A DNA stretch of 64,000 bases from Paramoeba atlantica (Eukaryota; Discosea). A program made the translations under genes and the position numbers. The stretch is from positions 124,001 through 188,000 of the forward strand of contig CDRNVI010000087.1 in assembly GCA_977017575.1 (NCBI GenBank), in the 5' to 3' direction. The notes below the pieces were generated by a model that was given only the letters and a program-made list of their open reading frames with translations, had not been told where the DNA came from and did no database searches. This document shows positions 18,926 to 28,703 of this stretch, piece after piece. Every line of letters starts with the position of its first letter. Positions within the stretch are counted from its first letter, which is position 1.

Positions 18926-21900
18926 AAAAGACCATCGTTTTTTGTAAGACCATCGTTTTTTGTAAGACCATCGTTTTTTGTAAGACCATCGTTTTTTGTA
19001 AGACCATCGTTTTTTGTAAGACCATCGTTTTTTGTAAGACTTTTGACCGCTTGAGTGTGTTTAGTTTTCCACCTTGGAGACCTTAATACCTCATACATCG
19101 GAAGTGGTTCAAGTTTCTGCCTGAGCTCATCGCATAGCTTTTGCCAGTGTAGCCGATCCTGCGAGTAAACAAGCGCCTGCTCCAGAGTAATCCCTAGATC
19201 ATTAAAACTTGCTTCGCTAGGAGAAATATTTCTTGCTTTTTCCGTGCTATTCCATTGAACGAGCTCGCGAAACGTAGAGGAGTGCCTGAGCATGTGACCA
19301 ACGATTTTCGCACGGGAAACACGATGCACGGTCGAAAATCGAGGCGTACCACAATACAAGGACTCTAATGGGTAGCAATGTCCGAAATCGTCAAGCTTTG
19401 CTGAGTTACAAGCGAATCTCCTCATCATATTTACCTCAACCTCCGTTTTTCGAAGCATTTTGTTAGAAAGAGAAAGACAGGCTGCACCAAACGTTAAAAT
19501 AGGGTAGACCAAGCAGTCAAACAGGCGTATTTTCGTAGCAGCACTCAGAGGAGAAGCCCAAATGCCACTGAGTTTACGAAATGCTGCCCATGTGAGCCTT
19601 AGCCTGTCCTTGATGGGGGATGATGCTGTAGCATCTTGAAGATGACCAAGATGCCGGTAGGAATCCACAAGAGGAATCTTGCCAAGCGATCCGGCTCGAA
19701 GTTCTCGCGTCCCCCCCGGAACTTTCCCAAAGGCCATCCACGCAGTCTTGGTTTTCCCCACGGCAATCCTCAGATTAGCTGGTTTTGCCTCATTTGCCGT
19801 AGCTTCGATCATTTGCGATATTTCATGTTTCGTGGAAGCTAAAAGTGCTATGTCGTCTGCGTAGTCGATGTCCTTTAGTCTAAATTCTTGAATTCCCCTG
19901 CTTTTCGTCCCGCTGCTCCTTAGAAGAATCCCGAGCGGCTTGTTATCGAGTGCTTTGTTGAGAATCCTATCGATTACAAGCACAAAGAGATAAGGAGCAA
20001 GCACGTCCCCTTGAAGAACTCCTGTTTCAATGGGAAAAGAATCCGTATTTCCGTATGGTGTGCGGACTATTCCTTTTAAATTCGAGTACAAGGACATTAC
20101 CATCCTAGTAAGCGCGGGTCCGACATGAAAGGCATTCAATGCAGCACGGATGGCATGAAACGATACCGAGGGAAATGCTTTTGCGAAGTCCATGAATGCC
20201 ACTGCAATGCCTTTCTTGCCCCTGGTCGCACGAACTCTTGCATCATTCAAAATGATTTGCGCCCCTGCCGTGGACCTTTCTGGCCGAAAACCAAATTGAC
20301 TGTCGCGAAGGAGCGGCTCGATGGATGGTCTGATTCTTTTCAGGATCATTGCATTCATCAGTTTAACCGCACTGTTCACGAGACAGATTGGCCGCCAATT
20401 CGCTATTTGTGTCAGGTCGCCTTTTTTTGGAATAGGCACCTGAAGGACAATTTTCCAGGACGCAGGCGAAACCCCTGTTCGATGAACCTCGTTTATAATA
20501 TGTAATAAGGATTTTCTCAGCTCAGCATGTTCTGTGATCATTCTGAGTGCCTCCGCCGGAATTTGGTCTATTCCAGGTGCCTTGTTGCGCGCTAGTCTAC
20601 TGATGCCGTCCTCGAGCTCTTCTGCAGTGAAACTTTCATCGTTGATTGGTACTTTTGGGCTGACTACTTTGTCAAATTTTATATCCTTATCTCCGCGATC
20701 ATCGGACCCCATACGAGCAAAGAAATCTTTAACAATGTTAAGAGTTTCCCTTGTCGACGAGGTCTCGATGCAAAGAGTCTCCCTGTACAAACCGCAAATT
20801 CTACGCAGCGTACGCCACGGATTAGAACGGTTTCGCCGCAGACCTGCTTCAATTTCGGCGCATTCCTGCCCAATCTGCGCCTCAATTTCTTCTCCGTGCT
20901 CTTTTAGCACTTCCTTGAAGTGGTCCGGTTTTCGACTCTGAAGAAATAAGTCGCGAAACCCTGAGATGCGCGGTGTTTCTGTACCCGGTGGTGTGTTTTC
21001 TGTCCCTGTAGGCGCGTTGGTCGTTTTTGGGGTTCGGTCCTTTTTTGAGAGTCTTTTCGCTGTGTGTATCATATTTTCCGATAAGTGTTCCCATGTGATC
21101 TCTTCCTCTTTCTTCGCCATTTCCCACACTGCTTGCTGGAAGGATGCCTTCTTCTCTTCATCTCCAAGTCTTGGCCAGGGTACCTTGCTTTGCCCCCCTG
21201 TACCTTTAGAACGCCACTTGATTTTCACATCCGCCATAACGACGCAGTGTACTGTAGGCACTGGCGCCTTGAGTACTTTGTGCCTCCTAATGCTGGAGGC
21301 AAAGCGCTCACTGACCATGATGTGGTCAAGCTGTCTCCGCACCTTGTTGTCCCCACGCCTTTTGCTACCTCCCTTGTTGCCGACCTCTCCTTTTACATGT
21401 ATGTACTCGCAGGCCTTGTCCCCATTTTCCTCTCCTTCCCTTCCCCTCTTCACCATACCGTTGTTATCCGTCCCCTCTGGCTCTGATCCTTTCCTTCTCA
21501 GTTCCACCTTTCCTTCTTCCCCCTTCTGCCCCACCTTCTCTGTTCCTACGTTGCGACGGTCCTTTGTCTCCGCCCTCCTGCCCGGCAGCTCACATGTCCA
21601 TTTCCTCTTGCTCGGGCAGAGGGTGTGTGCTGACTTACAGCCAATGGAGCACAAGAGGCCTTTCAGCTGAGAGACCGCTGGGGGATCCATGCTCGGATTC
21701 GTCACGAGCGTTATCGGTGCATTGAAATCCCCCATGACCAATAAAGGTCTTCGTTTCCGTTCAGCCTTGACCTCACGACACGCCTTGTCCAAGTCACCCA
21801 GAAATGCCGCATGAACGGCTTCTGAGGAGTCCCGTATTGGGGCATAGACATTGAACAAAGTGCCGGTCCCCTCCTCCAGGGGATACTCAGCTCCCATAAC

Positions 21901-22749
21901 CCTGTTGCTCACCATCCAAACCTTCCGAAACGCATGCCGGCTCACTATGGCCATGCCATTATATGAATCGCGTGCGGCGGCCGACTGCAAATACAGGTGA
22001 AACCTCTCCCCTAGGTTTTCAACCTGCCTGTAGAGGATTCTATCCTCATGGCCTTCCTTCGAGAAATTGTATCTGGTCTCCTGTAGGCACATGATACCGA
22101 CCCCCCTTACCTGCATGAAAGCAAGCACCTCGTTCAAACGGGTGCATCTTCGAAGAGAGAATTCATCTTCCCCCTCGAGTTTTAACGTCGTAACGTTAAG
22201 CGTTGCAACGGTTGTGTCCTCCTTCACAGCGGAACCTTTGAGGTTCTCCGAATCTCGTTGGGCGTGTGTGCCACGCGACGCCCAGTGTGACCGAGGGCGG
22301 TGACGGGAGCTCCTTCGTTTTGCCTCTGCCGGGTTACTCACCTGCACCGCGCAGAGCACGACACCTGTATTCGGTAAGGGGGGAAAGGGGAGAGTCATGT
22401 GCGGCCTCGCCACGTACCGAACACGAAATGTACCGGCCAAAGGTTCACCTCGAGTTACCGAGGATCCCCCCTGAGTATGCCAGCCTACGCTTTTAAGATA
22501 AGCCGGCCCCTCACACACGACCTCGCCCTCCCAAACAAACAAAGTCTCGCAACAGTTGTCGTGTCTCCACGCGACGCGAAGATGAGCCCCAACGCGGACA
22601 AACTTACAGAGCGCCCACACCGCCCTCTGGCGGAGTTTAGCAGGCCCCTCTCGCTCGGGTGAACGAAAGATGACCCCCCGACCACGCTTGGTCCGTGTAA
22701 GGGTTTCAAAAACCTCTGTCCCCTTACACGTGCCGGAAGCATCCGCCAT
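18868..22749 (-). CDS. LINE ORF2-type protein: apurinic-like endonuclease and reverse transcriptase
   Basis: 1293 residues. Endonuclease at about 180-530: VATLNVTTLK, IMCLQETR, YNGMAIVSR, FNVYAP, GDFNAPI, QLDHIMV. An unusual Lys/Glu/Gly-rich insert of about 90 residues (about 410-495) separates the GDFN and LDH motifs. RT at about 700-1000: APGIDQIPAEAL, IPKKGDLTQIANWRPICL, GFRPERST, motif A VAFMDFAKAFPS, motif B GVLQGDVLAPYLF, motif C DIDYADDIALL. No RNase H seen. RT motifs resemble RTE/L1-like clades. The first MADASG Met lies 33 bp after the leader. The annotated C-terminus includes tail repeats and flanking poly(T), so the real protein ends near KTKHTQAVKSL. Confidence 0.88.
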   Translation of the reverse strand: MADASGTCKGTEVFETLTRTKRGRGVIFRSPEREGPAKLRQRAVWALCKFVRVGAHLRVAWRHDNCCETLFVWEGEVVCEGPAYLKSVGWHTQGGSSVTRGEPLAGTFRVRYVARPHMTLPFPPLPNTGVVLCAVQVSNPAEAKRRSSRHRPRSHWASRGTHAQRDSENLKGSAVKEDTTVATLNVTTLKLEGEDEFSLRRCTRLNEVLAFMQVRGVGIMCLQETRYNFSKEGHEDRILYRQVENLGERFHLYLQSAAARDSYNGMAIVSRHAFRKVWMVSNRVMGAEYPLEEGTGTLFNVYAPIRDSSEAVHAAFLGDLDKACREVKAERKRRPLLVMGDFNAPITLVTNPSMDPPAVSQLKGLLCSIGCKSAHTLCPSKRKWTCELPGRRAETKDRRNVGTEKVGQKGEEGKVELRRKGSEPEGTDNNGMVKRGREGEENGDKACEYIHVKGEVGNKGGSKRRGDNKVRRQLDHIMVSERFASSIRRHKVLKAPVPTVHCVVMADVKIKWRSKGTGGQSKVPWPRLGDEEKKASFQQAVWEMAKKEEEITWEHLSENMIHTAKRLSKKDRTPKTTNAPTGTENTPPGTETPRISGFRDLFLQSRKPDHFKEVLKEHGEEIEAQIGQECAEIEAGLRRNRSNPWRTLRRICGLYRETLCIETSSTRETLNIVKDFFARMGSDDRGDKDIKFDKVVSPKVPINDESFTAEELEDGISRLARNKAPGIDQIPAEALRMITEHAELRKSLLHIINEVHRTGVSPASWKIVLQVPIPKKGDLTQIANWRPICLVNSAVKLMNAMILKRIRPSIEPLLRDSQFGFRPERSTAGAQIILNDARVRATRGKKGIAVAFMDFAKAFPSVSFHAIRAALNAFHVGPALTRMVMSLYSNLKGIVRTPYGNTDSFPIETGVLQGDVLAPYLFVLVIDRILNKALDNKPLGILLRSSGTKSRGIQEFRLKDIDYADDIALLASTKHEISQMIEATANEAKPANLRIAVGKTKTAWMAFGKVPGGTRELRAGSLGKIPLVDSYRHLGHLQDATASSPIKDRLRLTWAAFRKLSGIWASPLSAATKIRLFDCLVYPILTFGAACLSLSNKMLRKTEVEVNMMRRFACNSAKLDDFGHCYPLESLYCGTPRFSTVHRVSRAKIVGHMLRHSSTFRELVQWNSTEKARNISPSEASFNDLGITLEQALVYSQDRLHWQKLCDELRQKLEPLPMYEVLRSPRWKTKHTQAVKSLTKNDGLTKNDGLTKNDGLTKNDGLTKNDGLTKNDGLFFFFFFIGGGIRVKNKQSN
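18930..19037 (-). repeat. Six tandem 18-bp repeats at a LINE 3' end
   Basis: Plus-strand unit gaccatcgttttttgtaa repeated six times. On the element strand the reading frame continues through it as a TKNDGL repeat, so the ORF has no stop before the 3' tail. Terminal simple repeats replace poly(A) in several LINE clades. Confidence 0.75.
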
Positions 22750-22782
22750 GTTTTTATAATTAGATTACAAAAAAAGGTGGTC

Positions 22783-22800
22783 CAACAAGGTACAGAAACT
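22783..22800 (-). other. Spliced-leader remnant (18 nt)
   Basis: Minus strand AGTTTCTGTACCTTGTTG, the last 18 nt of the leader, at the 5' end of the AP-endonuclease LINE. The first few bases could also belong to the host LINE. Confidence 0.65.
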
Positions 22801-23460
22801 CGTGGTTCCCCTTCTCGCTGCACGCTTTTACCAACGGTGCTACCTCCTCATTTTTCTTAGTGAGTTCCTGATATACCTTCTGATTTAACATTGCATCTGT
22901 CACGGCACCATCATCACTTACTACTTCGCTTTCCCGCATCATCTCTTCGTCATGCGTTAACCGAGCTGAGTTGATTTTACAGCGCTCTAGAGAAACGCGT
23001 TTCGAAGAATTGTAAGCAGCATTGCGAGTTTCGGCCGATGATGGTAGACCGAGTCCACCTTTCTTGACGGGCAGTCGACACCAGGAGATGTGTTTGTCGG
23101 ACATTTTACCGAGCCATGTGCGCATTACCTCTTCAACCTCCTTATCGAATTGTTTACATAGCTTTTCGGAAGCAGCTGGCGTGTGTACCCGAGTGTGGTA
23201 TCTGTGTCGGATGTTTACGCTTTTCGAGAGTAAGAGCAGCGATATGTTGTTCAACCCCATGAGCTTTAGACGTCGAAAAATTGCTTCATGCTTCTTAAGC
23301 TTTTGCGCTAAACACTCGCTGACCACCTCATCATCTCCTATGAAAGCTCCGAGCGTCTTTGTCGCTGCGTTTTCTGTTTTTACACCCTCTGTTTGAAGAG
23401 TTTCCGGGATCGGGATTTTGTTCTTTCCACTAAACCACACGCATTTATGTTTTGCCATTT
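22801..23460 (-). pseudogene. Downstream part of an interrupted RLE LINE ORF
   Basis: Continues the minus-strand LINE that starts at 27041 after the MITE insertion: KMAKHKCVWFSGKNKIPIPE (RT end), LGAFIGDDE, KHEAIFRRLKLMGLNNISLL, LPVKKGGLGL, SLERCKINSARL, up to ACSEKGNHEFL, where the AP-endonuclease LINE begins. The zinc finger and RLE are missing. This segment and the part beyond 24529 belong to one element split by the 1066-bp MITE. Confidence 0.75.
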
Positions 23461-23462
23461 TA

Positions 23463-24526
23463 GAAGTCTACGCATGGAAATTTAACCGAGGGGCTAATAT
23501 CGGGTCAAATGCCCCGGAAGGGGGTTATAATTTTCATTGTTCTTTTCCCCGAAAGGGGGTTGTAATTGAATCATGTATAAAAGCTACAATATGTATTCTG
23601 AAAATTTACATATTTACTGATTACTTACTTGTAGAATCCTTTTCCTTTACGCGTTTTTTGTAAGTTCGGTTTTATAAGTCGGGGTAAAGAAGTTGACATT
23701 AAACAGATTGAAAAGTGTGTGATGTAAAGGGCACGATAATAGACCGGTCATCTATTATTGTGTTATCCTTCCCTAGTTATTTTCGAAAAAAAAAAAAAAT
23801 TACTGTGTGTTTGGGAAAATATTGTGACGTGTGTGTGGGCAGGTAGCCGCCGGGTTTGGCGGGTGCAACCCGCTAACATAGTGATATATTATAAATTTAT
23901 ATTGTTTGTTTTGAAAGGCCTATTTTGTCAAGATGATGTAGAAGCTACATACGTTTCAATTTGCTTTTCATGTATATGATATGAATAGGTGAACTCATGT
24001 GAAAATAAATTATTATTTCATCTTTATAGTTATTTTCTTTTATGTCCTGTGCGGCCCCTCGGTGTGGATTTCTAGAAGTCTACGCATGGAAATTTAACCG
24101 AGGGGCTAATATCGGGTCAAATGCCCCGGAAGGGGGTTATAATTTTCATTGTTCTTTTCCCCGAAAGGGGGTTGTAATTGAATCATGTATAAAAGCTACA
24201 ATATGTATTCTGAAAATTTACATATTTACTGATTACTTACTTGTAGAATCCTTTTCCTTTACGCGTTTTTTGTCCCACCCACCAAACCCCCATCCTATAG
24301 CCGCCGGGTTTGGCGGGTGCAACCCGCTAACATAGTGATATATTATAAATTTATATTGTTTGTTTTGAAAGGCCTATTTTGTCAAGATGATGTAGAAGCT
24401 ACATACGTTTCAATTTGCTTTTCATGTATATGATATGAATAGGTGAACTCATGTGAAAATAAATTATTATTTCATCTTTATAGTTATTTTCTTTTATGTC
24501 CTGTGCGGCCCCTCGGTGTGGATTTC
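23463..24526. mobile_element. Tandem dimer of a TA-flanked MITE (Tc1/mariner-like ends)
   Basis: Two units, 23463-24072 (610 bp) and 24075-24526 (452 bp), each bounded by TA. They share about 200 bp at the left end and about 228 bp at the right; the middle differs (185 versus 27 bp). Ends: GAAGTCTACGC and, inverted, GAAATCCACAC. The dimer interrupts a LINE ORF between GTT and AAA codons, and removing it with one TA restores the frame. It contains two ccccgaaaggggg-type hairpins and no transposase. Confidence 0.7.
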
Positions 24527-27041
24527 TAACTCGTTTTTCAGCCAGGAGACCATGTAAGCGAGGAAATGCGTTGGCCAATGCTTGATGATCCTCGGACGCC
24601 ATATTAATATCGTCTATGAAGGCAAAAATCTTTACTTGTGGGAATTCTGCCGCAAGCGTTTCCAAGATGGGCTGCATGAAGGCGCAAAAGTATAGGGTGG
24701 ACAGCGGAGAGCCCTGCCGAACTCCAGCAGAGCTGTATATCGTTTCATAGTGCTCGCCATTCTTTCCATAATATAAAAGCTCCGATGCCTCGGAGTATTC
24801 GGTGTGGAAGAATCTTCGAAACGGTCGCAATGTACACAGACCGAAAACAACTTTCGCGATGTCACTGCGCATGGGTGAGTTGAAAGCGTTGGCGAGATCA
24901 ATGGATAAAATCGCTTTCCCTTCTTGGTAATGACTTTGTAGGCGATGTACTACCTTTTCACATCCAGACTGTATGGAGACACCGAATTGTAAAGGAGCAA
25001 ACAGTTTCTCGAGCGTGTGCTCATGTCGCGCTACCAGTACGATTCCGGCCAACTTTAGGAACACTTCGCCGACGCATATTGGTCGAATGCCTTTGTCCAC
25101 TTTTGGTATCGCTACTAGGCGGGAGCGTTTGAGGCGGTTCATCACTTGCTTCGACAGGAAACCGTTTATGAGGTCAGCAAGCATATGGCACATTGAGACG
25201 CAACATATCTCGTCATCCATAAGGAGACGGATAATTGTGTCGGTAGTTCCCGTTGGACCCGGTGCCGATCCTTTCACAAGTCGCCGACCTGCTGCTCGGA
25301 GCTCTTCAGTTGCGATTATTGCTATTTCTGGGGAATCGTCCGGGAGATCAAATGTCTCGTGGTTTTGCGGATGGAGATCTTTGAGTTTTTCGCATATTTC
25401 GTCATCCGTGAGTTCATGTGGTCGCACTTCTTGATCCAGAACTTTTGTTGCCTTGGTTACGCATCCTTCTAACGCTAGGCGGGTTGCTTTCTTAATCGTG
25501 CGCATTTCGGCTTTGCTCTTCTCATCCGTGTCCATATCATTTTCGTCGTCCCGGAACGGACGCCTCCGCTTCTGTCGACGCGATGCTGTTCGTACGACCG
25601 TCAACGAATGTTTCATCGCCGATAGGACTCTGTTCCAGATATCGTTCCTAAGATCATACGAGCTGATTGCGTAGTCTCTAATGATGTCCCTGTATATGGC
25701 GATGACGCATGGTGCAAAGTCGGCGTGGATTGCTCGGAGTTTGGGCATGGGGGTTAGATCTAAATCTTCTTCCGTGTATTTTGTAACTGTTTGGCTGACG
25801 TTCGTTTTGCTGCGTTCACTGTGGTCCATCGGAATCTGTCTTTTAACCCATTGTATTTTGTAAACTCGAACATTCGTTTGCGGTGGAAGAAAACCCTTGA
25901 ACGTGTTATTTACTTTGTGGCCTTGAACTCCTGAGTATTCCATCGACAACTTTGTTCGTCCACTCCTGTGATTTGCTGATGATACAGTTCCCCTTGATAC
26001 ACTAAGCGTGTCTTGGCAATCGAAACCCCAGGTCAGATCGCATATATCGCCCGCTTTTGCCTTGTTTATAGCATTGGATATTCCTTCGGCTGTCAATGGA
26101 AAATTGTATCGCGGATCTATTGTGCACGCTGATTGTAGGTCGTTATCTATTCCATTGGTTAAATTTTTGTATCCTTCGTGATCGATCGGTTCAGGTGGTG
26201 ATAGAGGAGCTGGCAATGGTGGACCCTCATCATTGTTTCGTTGTTGCACTGGCGATTCGCAATCGTGGAAAAGGGGGTCTCGATTGTCATTGTTGGAATC
26301 GTCAGTCTGCTCTCGACTTGTTGCGCCCTCGTCATGTGGACTGAGATTATGAGCCCTAGATTCTTGGACTTCGCGATTTAGTGGCGCGTGGGCCGTGGTA
26401 TCGATGTTGCCTTGGTATCCTGTGCCTGTGTTTTCGATTGGTTCATGCTGTGGCGTTTGGTTTCGGTATGTCCCTACGAAGTCTTGCCATTTCTTTTTGA
26501 TTTTAATCAACCGAGATTCTGGCGCTTGTTCATGTCCGCCTGCAATTGTCGAGGATTCCGGATGGCTTTGATCTGACGGTTCTCGCTGATCTCGCGCTGG
26601 CCCTGGGGAAGGAATGAGCGGTAGACAGGGTGGTGATGGCGATTTCAGCGCTTCGGAATCGGCCGAGGACATCTGCAGAGCTCTCGTTCGCGCTTTACGC
26701 GAGAATGCGTGCATGCTGGGACGTGGGGCGGGTGGAGACGAGGACAGCACACCCGACGGAGGCGAAGGCGGTCCACATCGTGGAGGTGAAGGGTGCGAAG
26801 GAGATTGCACGTGGGGAGCAAATGGCAACTGTTGCGGAGGTCGTGGTGGCGATGGCAGGGGCGATGGTGGTGGCGGCGATGGGGGCGGCGGTGAGGGCGG
26901 CGATGGGGGCGGCGGTGAGGGCGGCGATGGGGGCGGCGCTGGCGGGTCCTTTGGGAGCTTCTTGCGGCGCGTGGGGGGAAGCGATTGAACAACAGGAGCT
27001 ACCCCCGTATTCTTCGCCATGGCACGCGTGAGCATGCCCAT
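24399..27041 (-). CDS. RLE LINE N-terminal and RT region, interrupted by the MITE
   Basis: Coding LINE sequence is 24529-27041 (about 838 residues); the remaining frame to 24399 is MITE. Starts MGMLTRAMAKNTG with the (PPSPP)n tract, then CDLTWGFDCQDTLSVS and GVQGHKVNNTFKG (conserved N-terminal domain), QKRRRPFRD, GSAPGPTGTTD, RLVAIPKVDKGIRPICVGE, motif A ILSIDLANAFNSP, motif B GVRQGSPLSTLYFC, motif C FIDDI. It stops at LLAEKRV where the MITE enters. The start is supported by two sister copies and by the leader remnant 366 bp upstream (52 bp once the 27-kb insertion is discounted). Confidence 0.85.
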   Translation of the reverse strand: MGMLTRAMAKNTGVAPVVQSLPPTRRKKLPKDPPAPPPSPPSPPPPSPPSPPPPSPPPPSPLPSPPRPPQQLPFAPHVQSPSHPSPPRCGPPSPPSGVLSSSPPAPRPSMHAFSRKARTRALQMSSADSEALKSPSPPCLPLIPSPGPARDQREPSDQSHPESSTIAGGHEQAPESRLIKIKKKWQDFVGTYRNQTPQHEPIENTGTGYQGNIDTTAHAPLNREVQESRAHNLSPHDEGATSREQTDDSNNDNRDPLFHDCESPVQQRNNDEGPPLPAPLSPPEPIDHEGYKNLTNGIDNDLQSACTIDPRYNFPLTAEGISNAINKAKAGDICDLTWGFDCQDTLSVSRGTVSSANHRSGRTKLSMEYSGVQGHKVNNTFKGFLPPQTNVRVYKIQWVKRQIPMDHSERSKTNVSQTVTKYTEEDLDLTPMPKLRAIHADFAPCVIAIYRDIIRDYAISSYDLRNDIWNRVLSAMKHSLTVVRTASRRQKRRRPFRDDENDMDTDEKSKAEMRTIKKATRLALEGCVTKATKVLDQEVRPHELTDDEICEKLKDLHPQNHETFDLPDDSPEIAIIATEELRAAGRRLVKGSAPGPTGTTDTIIRLLMDDEICCVSMCHMLADLINGFLSKQVMNRLKRSRLVAIPKVDKGIRPICVGEVFLKLAGIVLVARHEHTLEKLFAPLQFGVSIQSGCEKVVHRLQSHYQEGKAILSIDLANAFNSPMRSDIAKVVFGLCTLRPFRRFFHTEYSEASELLYYGKNGEHYETIYSSAGVRQGSPLSTLYFCAFMQPILETLAAEFPQVKIFAFIDDINMASEDHQALANAFPRLHGLLAEKRVRNPHRGAAQDIKENNYKDEIIIYFHMSSPIHIIYMKSKLKRM
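26870..26960. repeat. GC-rich proline-coding minisatellite
   Basis: Repeats of ggcggcgatgggggcggcgg-like units coding (PPSPPSPP)n on the minus strand. Unit number differs between this copy and 17155-17285, so it is unstable. Confidence 0.6.
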
Positions 27042-27068
27042 TTAATAAAATTTAATAAAAATCAACAA

Positions 27069-27382
27069 TCCTGTTTCGCGACCGTGTCGCTGTCGACACA
27101 GGCCCGCGCCTGCGCCCTCCCACATAACAAGGGAAGGGTTCACAAGTCAGGCCGTGGAGAGGTCGAAAGACCCGGTCCGGAACGCGCGAATGGATTGGGT
27201 CTGGATTGCTTGTTTTTATTTTTACTGTGTCTTGTTTGTCGTATATACTTAGGGGAGATTGAATTGCTAGTTTTGGGCTGAGAAAAAAGAAAAAGAAAAT
27301 ATACTTCTGTGGAAATAAAAAGAATTGCTAATTTGATTGCTTGTTTTAAATTCATATACCCCCCTAATGGACCTACTAAAAA
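27069..27382 (+). mobile_element. A-tailed copy of a LINE 3' UTR inserted in a LINE 5' UTR
   Basis: About 314 bp homologous to 15919-16231 (starts tcctgtttcgcgaccgtg, ends tggacctact plus A-run), inserted in the LINE 5' UTR. The repeat a(n)tcaacaa lies on both sides (27057-27068 and about 27383-27394). The sister copy at 17.39 kb is unfilled, which proves the insertion. Either a severely truncated LINE copy or a SINE sharing the LINE tail. Confidence 0.8.
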
Positions 27383-27407
27383 AAAAATCAACAACAAAAC
27401 AACAAAA

Positions 27408-27421
27408 CAACAAGGTACAGA
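27408..27421 (-). other. Spliced-leader remnant (14 nt), duplicate of 17419-17432
   Basis: Same junction as copy 1: minus strand TCTGTACCTTGTTG joined head-to-head to the plus-strand LINE 3' half. Confidence 0.65.
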
Positions 27422-28703
27422 CCAAGTCGTGGAAAATCTGCTGATCAAGAAAATGGAGAAACACAAGTGCCTATTCCGCAGGTTGTTGCTTATGGGTCCC
27501 AGTAATTTGTCTCTTGCCATTCTCCGCCGTTGTACGATTCCACGGCACGATTACCATCTACGAGTACATCGGCCAGGCGCTACTTTCCAACTAGCACAAT
27601 CCTTCGAGAACCAAGTAAACAAAGTTCTAGAAAAGTGGAGTGGAGCAGACGCAAACGCCCTGAAACTCGCCGCTCTACCACAGAAACTCGGTGGCCTAGG
27701 CTTAATTTCCTCGACTCTGAAGCAAAAACATTTCTTCGAAACTGCCAGCAAATCTATTGATGAGCACCTTAAACCCAATAACGCTCCGGTAGATCAGAAA
27801 GGCAGCGAAAAAGCTGTGAAACAACCGCAAAGTCGAGGAGAGGCAGCGCGCAAGCTATTGAAAAAGAAGCTAAGTGCAGAACACGATAAACAGATAACTG
27901 AGCTGCAGAAGGATTCTCACATGGGACTTTTATTGAAGCGTACAAAGGAATCAAACATGCATTTAGAAAGCACCAGCAATTATGTAAACCCGTACCTCTT
28001 CCGATACACTTTGATGATGCGTTTGGGCATCGGATTACATAACGCACCGGCCGATGTTATATGCCCTGGATGCTGTGGCCATGAATCTCCTACCAGCATT
28101 ATACCACACGTCGCAGGATGCTCCCGGTGCTCGGGCATGAATTGCACCAGAAAGCACTCACACATAGTGAGGTACCTCGCAGATTTGTGCTCCAAAGCTG
28201 GTCTCCCTTGTATTATCGAACCGCGCATCCATTCTTCGTTTTTCTGTACTAAGTGCAAGTGTTCCATCTCAGCGGAAGTAGCTGAACATCATCCTTGCAA
28301 AGCCCGCAGAATCCGATCCGGTCCTGATCTTGCTATTATGTGGCCCCACATGGGGGAGGTCCTGTATGATTTTACCGTTGTTCACACTTGTTGCAGCAGC
28401 TATGCCAAACAAACAAGTACAGCGCTGATGCAGCACGTGCTCGACAAGAAATTCAAGAAGTACGTTACGGAGAAAGGCGTAGAAAGCGACTCTTTTCGTT
28501 GCCTGGCCGCCTCTGACTGCGGTCTTCTGCACAACGACACCAAAACCCTCCTCAAGGCATTATCCCAACGAGCCAAACAAAAGTACGAAGACGTACGTGA
28601 GGCCTTCCAACTCGAGATAGAAAAGCTAGCAGCGTATACTATTGTATCGCAGCTCCGCGAGTATATTCCAGAAGCACATTGGATTGGTGGACTGCGTCAG
28701 TGA
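27422..28703 (+). CDS. RLE LINE C-terminal protein fragment (duplicate)
   Basis: Same thumb, zinc finger and RLE as 17440-18714 (RSGPDLAIMW, YDFTVVHT). The frame here opens upstream at 27309 through the inserted 3' UTR, but that extension is not LINE protein. Because the two copies share an identical head-to-head junction, they come from duplication of the DNA block, not from two retrotransposition events. Confidence 0.75.

Larger units (their letters stand above)
18930..22800 (-). mobile_element. AP-endonuclease LINE (single ORF) with 18-bp 3' tail repeats
   Basis: Apparently full-length minus-strand LINE of a different class from the RLE elements. Its 5' end carries an 18-nt spliced-leader remnant (22783-22800) and a 33-bp 5' UTR. 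Its 3' end is six tandem copies of an 18-bp unit (18930-19037). The right flank is the interior of an RLE LINE, the left flank the A-tail of another LINE. No target-site duplication is visible, so one flank has probably been rearranged. Confidence 0.8.

Noticed and set aside
18930-19037. CRISPR-like array
   Set aside because: Contiguous 18-bp tandem units without spacers at a LINE 3' end.
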